Positions 47,936-57,833 of a stretch of 64,000 bases of DNA are shown here, in pieces. The stretch's first letter is position 1; each line of letters starts with the position of its first letter. Both the position numbers and the translations under genes were made by a program. The stretch is from Albifimbria verrucaria. Lineage: Eukaryota; Ascomycota; Sordariomycetes; Hypocreales; Stachybotryaceae. Location: assembly GCA_020081605.1 (NCBI GenBank), contig JAHREC010000062.1, forward strand, positions 1,240,001 to 1,304,000, in the 5' to 3' direction. The notes below the pieces were generated by a model that worked only from the letters and a program-made list of their open reading frames with translations, did no database searches and was not told where the DNA came from.

Positions 47936-48733
47936 TCACGTGGCCTCCCGAGATAGAAAAGCCAGAGATACCGAGGCCGCGAGAGCAAAGCTGGGGAGTA
48001 GTCCAAGTAATATCCTCTCGGGATCGAAATGGAGCACTATCCCAACAATGATACCCATCATTATCCAGAAGCATAAGATGAAGTCTTGGTGCCGATAGCG
48101 CCTTTGGCAATAGTATCGCCTCCCTATGCAGATGCAGTATATGGCTATTGCGACAAGTGTCGTTGTGACAGATGTCTCGTTCGTAAGTTTCGATGTTTTT
48201 AGTGTCGGATCCAATCGAGGCTTGCTCCAATTAGCTGCGCTCCTTTCAAGGACAGAATCATAATTAGAATGCGTATTTACCTCTTCAACAGAAAGGTATG
48301 TGTTGGCTTGTGCCCTTTGTGCCTCATAGCGATTCACCACGAAGGCGCATGCTCCGGCTACGGCGTACTCGGCACCCACGTCGATTGACCTGAACAGGTT
48401 GGGCTGCAGCCTCCATCTCGAGAGAATACTGCTTGGATTCCGGTCTTGCTTCGAGTTAGGCATTAATTGATCCTCAAATTCTTCTCTTTTGAAGCTGCCT
48501 TCCTCTGCCAGGCGTCGTATGTGAAGTGTGGTTTCGGGTCGGGGACTTGGCCCTGGTCCTTCTCGATGAAGCATTTCAGCCAATTTTCGCTGCGACGTCA
48601 GGACCCTCTCGACGATCATATCAATGCATAGCTTTAATAACTTTGGTTGCAAGTTCCTTCCCTCACGGGCAGACTCTTCCTCGGTATCACTTATTGTGCT
48701 CGTCTCGAAAGAAGAGGTTAGGCATGATGGCAT
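47936..48733 (-). CDS. Orphan protein with C-terminal membrane segments
   Basis: A single uninterrupted frame of 265 residues starting MPSCLTSSFETSTISDTEEE. The N-terminal 150 residues are charged and soluble. Hydrophobic segments TTLVAIAIYCICIG, DFILCFWIMMGIIVGIVLHF and LGLLPSFALAASVSLAFLS lie at the C-terminal end. It is divergent from the membrane protein starting near 49162, with about 430 bp between. No homologous family is known to me. It is one of the few large frames here without a break, in agreement with its few long homopolymers. Confidence 0.5.
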   Translation of the reverse strand: MPSCLTSSFETSTISDTEEESAREGRNLQPKLLKLCIDMIVERVLTSQRKLAEMLHREGPGPSPRPETTLHIRRLAEEGSFKREEFEDQLMPNSKQDRNPSSILSRWRLQPNLFRSIDVGAEYAVAGACAFVVNRYEAQRAQANTYLSVEEVNTHSNYDSVLERSAANWSKPRLDPTLKTSKLTNETSVTTTLVAIAIYCICIGRRYYCQRRYRHQDFILCFWIMMGIIVGIVLHFDPERILLGLLPSFALAASVSLAFLSREAT

Positions 48734-49161
48734 TGTCAGACGTAGGCTGATCTAGATGTTTGTTGTCGTTCGCGGCTTAGTTTTTGTCCGAGATGAGGTA
48801 CACCTGAGTTGAATTGTAGGAATAAAGCTGGCGAGAGTTTTCTCACCAGATGAAGTACATGGTAGAACTCCGCAAGTACGGGCGGCCTCCCATCAGGCAC
48901 TCAGAGCTGAGTTGGGTGTCTATGGTTTTGCACTTTCGGACAAGCGTCCCATACGCTGGTGGGATCCAACTGATTCTGCTGTCGGACCTCTACCTTGCAA
49001 TTCTCTTTAAAGTCAGGTCAGTCAAGACTTGTTGCTTCTTTCAGTGTGTTGTTGAGGGATAATCAATTTCAAGGTTGCTCCTGTCATCCATTGCCGTGCG
49101 AGTTAGCTAACGCTTACGATAGAGAGTGGGAAGGACAACCTCAAAATCGATAGGCGAGACG

Positions 49162-50529
49162 ATGACGGACGAGGATACAATATTCTGCAGGAGATACAAG
49201 GGCATGAGATGCATGGCCATGAGCATACCTGCCATGAGCATACTTGATACGAAACTAGTTTCCAGCTCTTGTCATACGCCTGAACAATGCTTCCAGGTTG
49301 AGAGCGACTGTTTCGCATTCTCCCCAAGTCATCTCAGGAAAATGATCAATCTCAAGAGTGTTTTTATCACTTCTGCTCTTGGAGACGTGAAGAGACGTGA
49401 AAAGGACTTACAAGCTGATTTGAATGTCGGCTGGCGCGTTGATTACACCCTGCTCAACAATGTTCCTGCCGATGATTTCCTTCGCGAGCAGATATCGATA
49501 CTCACGTCTGTTAAATGGAGTAAAGGTGTTGTGGGCCGGATGGCCAAAGGAGACAATTTGGTGGCAGCTATTGCTAGAGGATGTGGCATTGGAGTTGAAG
49601 GCGACTTGATTCTGAAAGGCTGCCAGTTCCGAGCTCTCAGCGACAATGAACAGAGAGTAAATGTTCCTCGCCTGCAGGTTCTCAAATGCGCCGGTCCAGA
49701 TGATGAGCAAAAGCTCAGTCTCAGTATTAAAGAACTGTGCAAGCCATTATCTATCACCAACGATGGGAGCATGCTTTACTCCAAATCGCTTTTGGGTTCT
49801 ATCATAGACATTGGCGGCCGTCCCACAGCTTCGATCCCTCCTCTGCTACTCTCATACACGGCCGTCTCAATCATTTCCATGAGAAAAGATTCACCCGAAC
49901 CATGGTCTGAATACTCTCAACATACCAAGAGCCCCTCAAATGTTCGATCAAAGAACAAGGCTCGAAAGTTCCTGCTCGCCGGCGGGGCCTTGGCTTATTG
50001 TATGCCACTTGTTGCTGCGTTGGACCTGTTTGACTCATCAGCATTTCGCGTGGGAAGTGGTGCAGCGACAGTTGGGTCTGCAGTTGCACTGATTCCACTG
50101 CGAACTGTTGAGGATGTTTCCAAGATTCCTTGGATCATGTGAGTTCATCCCACACGGATTGAGGTGGACAACGAGGACTGACACATGCCCAAGACTCTAT
50201 GCGTTGTGGTTCGCATGTTTTTGTCTATACCTTTGGACACAGCTACGTCTAATATCCCCTGAGGAAAGCCACAGGAGGAACTTGTAAGTCAACATGTCTC
50301 AAGCAGAATCTAGGATTCACTGACCACAACTAGTTTCTTGTTCTGCACCATACTCACCACGATACACTTCTGCATCGCCATCTCAGCGCAGAGCTCCATC
50401 CTCGAGGGATTCACTATCTTCGGGCCCACCATTGCGACAGCAAGCGTGTACCTCATATCCTTGCTATTTGCAAGTAGAAACGCCGGGGCTGAGGATGTTG
50501 TGGCTGCTGTTGCTATTAACCCTGCCTAG
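49162..50529 (+). CDS. Orphan multi-pass membrane protein, three exons
   Basis: The frame is open from about 49126 (an in-frame GTG); the first ATG is 49162 (MTDEDTIF). An upstream exon ending near 49120 is possible, since CTAAC and AG lie just before. Exon 1 ends at 50138, intron 50139-50193 (GTGAGT...AAG). Exon 2 is 50194-50283, intron 50284-50333 (GTAAGT...CTAG). Exon 3 ends at 50529. The N-terminal 200 residues are soluble, and then about five hydrophobic segments follow (FLLAGGALAYCMPLVAALDLF, GSGAATVGSAVALIPL, LYALWFACFCLYLW, FFLFCTILTTIHFCIAIS, TIATASVYLISLLFA). No family is recognised. The pair with 47936-48733 shares a divergent promoter. Confidence 0.55.
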
Positions 50530-52239
50530 GCCACAATAGCTACTTGGGAGATTGTTTGGCTGCTAAAATGATGACGTTTTTTGAAGCTGACTTCTATACG
50601 AGCATTACATGCTTCAATGATAAAGACTATTACAACATGGCCCTGAGTGTATGAGCCGTGTGATCGCCACTATGACGGCGTGTTTTCGAGGCAACCTTGT
50701 GGTAGATTTCCTATGTTTGTGGATGTGTATTCACACTTACGTACTTTTACTACGCAAAAAGATGAATACTGATACGCATTTTTATCATGGGGATCTTATG
50801 CCACATGTCTCAAGAAATGTGCTGTGAAATCAGTATTCAACAGAACTAGCGCATGCTTCCGTATGAATGGTGCGTCGCTCGCATTATTCTGCTTCATCTT
50901 TGAAGGATGCCTCCAATATACAATGGCAAAATACCTTGATAACGAAGTCGCCAAGATGAGTATTTTATCTCGAAGTCCCAGGTTACCCCGTCCACTAAGT
51001 AGATCAAAGTGGCCATAACTTATGGAGAAGTTTAGGAGAAGGTGTGGAATTTCCTTGTTTTCCCCATTGGTTATATCTGCTTTGACCATGCTGTCTACGG
51101 TATCCTTATGCTTGCGCCTTGAGTTGTGAGAGGTGAAGATTCCGAGTCAAGTCCCAGCCGTTTGTCACAGGGCGCTGGTGTGTTCAAGCTTAGCTTGTAA
51201 CATCTTTGAAGGCTGGCACGTCACCTGGCTGAGTTATGCCAGTACTGGTTCGCAGCGAGACTAGTATAGGCCGCCACAGGAAAATACTCGGCGCATGCTC
51301 GTTGACCTGATACTGTCCTCTATATGCAGTCAGAGAACAGTTACACCTTACCCATTACATAGCGCTAAAGGAAAAGAACGTTTGCACTTTTTGCATCTCC
51401 TTAAAAATGAATATATTGCCTGTAAGCAACTAGCAGAGGGTGGGTGCTGCAACTCATGAGTCGCCTAAGCAAGAGCAATAAAAACATGCGTTAAAATCGG
51501 AGCGAAAGGATGAAAGGGCTCAGCTTGTATCTTGGATCATTAGTTGGTACAAATTTACATCTTGTCTATCCCTCAAAATCATGTCCTTTATTGAGTCCAA
51601 CTAGATCCCGACCTCTTTCTGCATCTCAGGCTTTCTGGGCAAGAAAAAGGGCATCGGATTTGCACTGCCACAGTAGCGGCAGGAATGGTGTAAGGCATCC
51701 CCGCCAGTACATTTGCCATGCAGAATGGGATTAATCCAAACAGTCAAGCTCGCCAATAGAAGTGCCTTGCTGTGCTACACATGTGATGTGGACGAGGCAG
51801 TGCCGCCACTAAATGGATCCCGAACACCCAATCCGGAGTATGCAAGGTAGGCGCAGTAAAGCTGCCTTGTCATCTTTATACTTATTACAGCACAACATAT
51901 GGAAGACATATAGTAGCGAAACCTGGAGGCTAAAACAAGTTGAATTGTTTGATGTTACTAGACCATATATTATGCGCCCTGACTTCAACTCAATTATTAC
52001 CCTCTCCGAATTCCTCACAGTCAACTACAAGCAATACGTTGGAACCATGAAAACCTTTGCATTGTAGAGAAGAGTTCTCATATTCTCGAATCACCTTAGT
52101 TAAGCCTTTATGGTTGGGTTATCTCCAGGGCTCGCTTCTATTCAGTCAGAAGACGCTCCGCCACGGTGTAATCCCCAAGCACAAAAACAAGAACTACCCT
52201 TCATCATCCTCCATCTCAGCCTCCTTAGGATTAACTTCG
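50530..52239. other. Intergenic region
   Basis: About 1.7 kb without recognisable genes. The latter half leads into the promoter and leader of the nucleoside-phosphorylase STAND gene. Confidence 0.45.
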
Positions 52240-55200
52240 ATGTCGAAAAGACCCGCCAATGATCCTGAGACGTCTGTGGTTAGCAACTGGAAGCGCAGAA
52301 AATCCGGCGATGGTGGTGCCGAACCTCCAGCAGGCAGCGAAAGCTCACACATCTCGCTAGCACCAAGACCATCTTTCCTAGCACCTCTCCAATCAATCAG
52401 GAGTACACTGTGGGATGGGTTTGTGCCTTGAGCACAGAGCATGTTGCAGCTCGTGCATTCCTGGATGAAGAACACAAAGGCCCACAATATGTATCAGTCA
52501 ACGACAAAAACGCATACACATTGGGCAGTATTGGCGGCCACAATGTAGTCATTGCTTTACTGCCCGATGGAGAATACGGCACAGATTCTGCTTCCCGTGT
52601 TGCAAGCGACATGCTGCATACGTTCCCCAGTATCAGAATCGGTCTCATGGTTGGTATTGGCGGCGGTGTGCCAAGCAAGTCGCATGATATTCGTCTTGGA
52701 GACGTCGTGGTGGGTACACCCAGTGACGGGCATAGCGGTGTAATGCAGTACGACTTTGGGAAGACTATGCAAGATCAAAGCTTCCGAGCAACGCGGTTTT
52801 TGAACCAGCCGCCTACTATACTACGGTCGGCTGTTGCTCATCTCAGAAGTGAATATGAGATAGCCGGCCACCATCTCGACGAATCCATCAACAATGTTAT
52901 TGAGTCCAACCCAAGACTACGACGAAAATTTGCAAGACCGGCTCAATCTTCTGATAGATTGTACACGCCTACGGCTGTTCATCCTCCAGTTTCTAGCAGT
53001 TGTACCACCGTCTGTGATGATGGACACATTATTCTGCGGCCCGAAAGGGAAGAGGACGAGGATAATCCGGCCATTCATTATGGATTGATAGCCTCGGGAA
53101 ACCAGGTCATGAAAGACGCCGTCTCCCGTGACAGGCTCGCGGAGAAGGACGATGTCATATGCTTCGAAATGGAGGCAGCAGGGTTAATGAACCATTTTCC
53201 CTGTCTCGTTGTTCGAGGTATTTGTGATTATTCCGATTCACATAAAAATAAAGAATGGCAAGCTTATGCTGCAATGACTGCTGCTGCATATGCCAAGGAT
53301 CTTCTGCGTCATATTTCTCCAAGCAAGGTGGAGTCTGAGGACAGGATCGTTGATATGATATCTAGTAAGTCCGAAAATATGCTACAATAAACTTGTATAT
53401 ATGACTTTCGTTCTAACTGCGTCGCGTTGCTTAGATGTACAAGAAGCTGTCGGAGAGCTCCTCCGTGCCAACCATACCAAGGAGACCCAAGAGATACTCG
53501 ATTGGCTTACACCGATTAACTACTGGCCCCAGCAAACCGACAACATAAAAAGATGGCAACCGGGCACCGGCCAATGGCTCCTGGAATCACCAAAATACCA
53601 AGAATGGATAAATGCACAAAGCCAGACTCTGTTCTGCACAGGAATCCCCGGTGCTGGGAAAACAATACTCACCTCAATAGTGGTCAACGATCTCATTACC
53701 AAATATGCAAATGACAAAGATGTCGCGGTTGCATTTCTCTACTGCAACTTTCGGCGCCAACATGAGCAGAGGGTTGATGACTTACTCTTAAGCCTCTTGA
53801 AACAACTAAGCGAGACAGGATCAACGCTTCCTTCGGCCGTAACTTCTCTCTATTATACCCATGAGAAAAGAAGAACCAGGCCCTTTTACGATGAGATTAT
53901 GAAAACATTGGCCTCGGTTGCCAGCCAATTCAGGAGAGTGTTCTTCGTGATTGACGCTCTTGATGAATGCCAAGTTACAGCAAAGCTTTGCCAGGAGCTT
54001 TTTCACCTTCAGACGAAATGCAAAGTCAATATCTTCGCTACTTCTCGACCAATGCTTGAGATTAAAGAACTATTCAAAGGGCTTCCACATGAGGAGATAA
54101 GCGCTACAGACGAAGATGTACGACAATACCTCACAGGCCGTATCGACCAACTACAGCCCTTTGTACAAGAAAACCTTGACTTGCAAAGAGATATCACGAC
54201 GGGCATTGCTGAAGCTGTGGATGGAATGTACGTCCCCTCTATATGTTACAATTCGTGGTAATTCCTTTACTTACCAACCGTTACAGGTTCCTTCTAGCCC
54301 AAATTTATCTCAACTCGCTTGAAGACAAACTCACGGCAAAGGACATCCGAAGCGCATTGCAGTACTTCCTAAAACAGAAACCAGGGTCTAGTGAGGATCA
54401 GAAACTCCAAGTGTTGTCGAAGGCATACGAGTTATCCCTGGAGAGGATCAACAGTCAGAGGCCTGGTCTTCGAGAGCTTGCGCACAAGGTGCTCTATTGG
54501 ATCACCTGTGAGAAGAGGCCACTTACGAAGATAGAGCTGCAGAATGCGCTTGCCGTGGAGATCGGCGCCTCCCACTTAGATGTGGAAGCCTTCACGCAGG
54601 TAGAGAAAATGGTGTCGGTCTGTGCTGGGCTAGTGACTGTGGATGAAGACAGCGGTATTATTCGACTGGTGCACTATACTACACAGGAGTATTTCGATGG
54701 AATACTAAGCGACAGATTCCCTAACGCAGAAGCCGAAATTGCTAATGCTCTCATCGCCTACCTTTCTTTCGAAAGCTTTGCAACCGGGATTTGCACAACA
54801 GATCAGGATCTCAAACAAAGGCTCGCATTGCATCCGCTATATAACTATGCTGCCCGGTATTGGGGATTCCACGCTTCGATGGCTCCGATAGAGAAGATTC
54901 CATCAGTAATTACTCTACTACAAAAGGAAGCCAATGTTCTAGCCGCTGCTCAGGTCATGATGATAGGGCAGCCATATTCAGGGGCTACACGACATAGCCA
55001 GAGAAAAGGCAAGCAGATTACCGGACCGCATCTTACCGCGTACTTTGGTCTTAAAGATGCAATGGCAAAGATTATCGCAAATGGCCAGCCTCCAGATGAG
55101 AAGGATGGTTATGGCCAAACACCACTATCATATGCATCTGAGAGAGGGCATGAAGCCGTTGTCAAGCTTTTACTTGAGACGGCAGGGGTCGAATGCCATC

Positions 55201-56002
55201 AAGCAGATGAGGACGGCCGCTCCCCGCTGTCATATGCCGCCGAGAGTGGACATACAGCCGTGGTTCAGCTGTTACTGCGTGCGCCTAGCTGTGGAATCAA
55301 CAACTGGGATGTTGATGGCCGAACACCACTATCATACGCTGCCGCACGAAGGCCATGCGGCCATTGTCGAGATGCTTTGCGATGTCACGAGTGTAAACGC
55401 TGATATATGCCACCTCTTTGGGCGAACACCACTCTCTTTCGCTTGTGAGGGCGGTCATGAAAGCGTGGTCGAGATCATACTCACCCATGTACATCGAGGC
55501 TCTATGATCAACGATGGCGACGCGGATAACCGGACACCACTTTCATATTCCGCTCAAAAGGGCATGAGGGCGTGGTCAGACTACTACTCCAAGTCGACAA
55601 GATCGACCCAGAAATCAGAGACCGAGAGTCACGGTCACCATTTTCGTACGCCGCAGAAGAAGGCCACCTGGGAGTTATAAATGCTCTTCTCGCAACGTCT
55701 GTCATCAACGCCAATTCTAGGCAAAGGGACGGCCGAATGCCGCTGCTATATGCTGCTAGAAGGGGCACACAGCAATCGTCAATAGGCTGCTTCAAATTTA
55801 CGACGTGGAAGTCGACCCTAGAGACCGTGATGGAAGGACACCACTGTCATACGCCGCAGAGGAAGGCCATGTAGATGTGGTGAGACTTTTGTTGGCTAAG
55901 GATGGTGTTGGCGCGCATTCGACCGACCGAAAGGGTGGGACACCACTGTCATATGCAGAGGAGAGAAGACAGGTGGTTACTGTAGGACTATTGTCTAGAT
56001 AA
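52240..56002 (+). CDS. STAND/NLR-like receptor: nucleoside phosphorylase, NACHT, ankyrin repeats
   Basis: It starts [12 protein letters not shown] at 52240. Residues 57-360 form a PNP_UDP domain: [51 protein letters not shown] and [16 protein letters not shown]. An intron, 53365-53434, precedes the NACHT domain. The NACHT domain has Walker A GIPGAGKT (about 53645) and Walker [11 protein letters not shown] (about 53940). A second intron, 54228-54286, is at [18 protein letters not shown] closes the NACHT-associated winged-helix part. From about 55090 to the end are at least seven ankyrin repeats of the [22 protein letters not shown] type. Frame breaks near 52370, near 55350, at A4 55556-55559 and at G4 55762-55765 fit single-base indels. 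The length is about 1,215 residues. Known fungal NLRs use such phosphorylase-like domains as effectors, possibly acting on nucleosides. A MITE starts 69 bp downstream. Confidence 0.88.
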
Positions 56003-56070
56003 TAGTTGGTTGACGTGATATGAGGAGGAGAAAGGTGACTGTTGTAGGAACAATGTCTGAGTAGTAGCTA

Positions 56071-56282
56071 CAGTCGGAAGGCAGACATTCCGCATATCTA
56101 GCGCAGATATCTCGGCAAAAAATCAACCAGATACCTAATAATAAACGACTAAAAATATAATAAATTTATAATAATATACTAATAAATAGATAAACTAATA
56201 TATATTTATTATAACTTCTATGCAAGAAGCCCTTTGGCTGAATGAAAATCGCGAGGTAGGCGAAACCTTTGCTATCCCACTG
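56071..56282 (+). mobile_element. MITE-like element, copy C (212 bp)
   Basis: It is flanked by TA (56069-56070 and 56283-56284), with ends CAGTCGGAAGGCAGACATTCC and CCTTTGCTATCCCACTG. The internal order of blocks is as in copy B, including AATCAACCAGATACCTAAT, AATAAACGACTAAAAATA and GAGGTAGGCGAAACC. It begins 69 bp after the STAND gene stop codon and is probably in its 3' UTR. Confidence 0.85.
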
Positions 56283-57014
56283 TAGTTGATGTTATGTAGA
56301 GTAGCTTGTTGGAGTTTATACTGTCGCTTCTATTCATAAATAATAGAAGAAAACACTAATTGTCTGAGAATTCATATAATTTATTATGCTTTCAATGACA
56401 ACCGTTAACTCATCATAATAATAATAATGGATACCCTACTTCAACTATCTCCACGATCGCCTCTCCCACCCAAGATCAATCACGCCCCTATATAGATCCC
56501 AACGAAACACAGCACAAACCAAACCAACCATTAAATACTCAACCTCACATTAAGCATCCCCAAACAACCCAAAAGGTCAGCCTTGCCCCTACCCTCAAAC
56601 AAGCATTCAACACGAAACATGTTCCTACACATGAAGCGCCCATTCGACAGAGGCCCCTCCTTTGTCTCAACCAGAACAAGCCGCATGCTCGCCAAGCTTT
56701 TCGTAGACACCGCCACCGCATTCCAAGCATGGCCGTTGGGCGCTGCGTATGTTGGATCCATTTACTAGGGCCGGCCATGTGCCGCCAAGAGTGCTTCGTT
56801 ACACGGTTTCTGCAGAACCACAACGTCGGAATCTTTAGTGAGGGTTAAACTGAGACCCGAGAGTTAGATACATGCGCTCATGGGGGCAAACTGCAGAGCA
56901 GCGGTACTCGTGTTCAACGCTTCGATTGTCTTCTGTTCATACTAAAAAATACTATCAATCTGCAACTACACCGAGTTGCCTACCAGAAATACGCTTACTA
57001 AACCAGTGTTGCTC
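56283..57014. other. Intergenic, AT-rich then mixed
   Basis: About 730 bp. It includes a short (ATA)n run at 56417-56430. No gene was seen. Confidence 0.45.
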
Positions 57015-57665
57015 CTATCTTTCTCTAATCTTCAAACCACAGCAGCAGCAGCGAGCCAATTTCAACATAGACTGGGAGTACCACCGCCACAGGTTGCACA
57101 ACTGCTCAATGGTTTCGAGGTCTTCGTCAGTATCCAGCTGGAACCAGTGCCGCGGCGGAGGAGGTGGTGGAGAAGGAGGAGGCCGATGAGTTTCTCTTTG
57201 GCTATGATTCGCTCCAAGATCGAATGTTACATGTTTTCTTTGGTCATTTTCCGCAGTTGACTGCCCATTATTGCCACCACCACTGGCGCTTGAGATTACG
57301 TCTTGATTTGAAGATGCTGCCAAGTTAGGTCCCGGTAGTTCCTGAATATCATCTCCATCAGGGTTTTGCTGAGAGTGCTCATTTGGCGAGGCTGTAGCCA
57401 CGCCACCATCAAGAGCTTGCCTCTGACTTTGAGGGTCTGATAGCTGACTGGGTTGGTCATTGTCTTCATTGCTGCGGTTTGTTTGTTCACCCAGAGTATT
57501 GGGCTCACTCGCCTGAAGAGTCAAGTCCGAGTCGGTCGAATTTCTTAGCTGTGGCTCCCGTAATCCAGACGCCAAGTCGCTATCAAGTCGACCCATATCT
57601 GTTTCGTCGATGTTTGCGTCGTCAGTCATTGTCGCTGTTGACTGCCCAACCGCGACGACATCCAT
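57015..57665 (-). CDS. Acidic, proline-rich ORF in frame behind the USP stop codon
   Basis: The frame is open for about 270 codons from the USP stop TAG (57834-57836) to 57015. The first in-frame ATG gives MDVVAVGQSTATM at 57665. It is rich in Asp, Ser, Gln and Asn, with a PPPSPPPPPPRHWF run near the C-terminus, and ends LARCCCCGLKIRER. A frame this long is unlikely by chance. It is in the same frame as the USP gene, so it may be a 3' extension by readthrough, a remnant, or a separate small gene. No family is known to me. Confidence 0.35.
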   Translation of the reverse strand: MDVVAVGQSTATMTDDANIDETDMGRLDSDLASGLREPQLRNSTDSDLTLQASEPNTLGEQTNRSNEDNDQPSQLSDPQSQRQALDGGVATASPNEHSQQNPDGDDIQELPGPNLAASSNQDVISSASGGGNNGQSTAENDQRKHVTFDLGANHSQRETHRPPPSPPPPPPRHWFQLDTDEDLETIEQLCNLWRWYSQSMLKLARCCCCGLKIRER

Positions 57666-57833
57666 CTGGCCAAAAACACGCCAAAATTCATCGGAACTAT
57701 CAGTTTCGTAATCTTCGACATCATTCACAACGGGTAACCGCGAGGTTGGAGCCTCGGCCTTGGAGCTCCTAGGCGTTGGCCTGGAGCCAGACGACTCGTC
57801 TGAGTGATAAAAATCTTGGCCGGCGTGTCGCTT

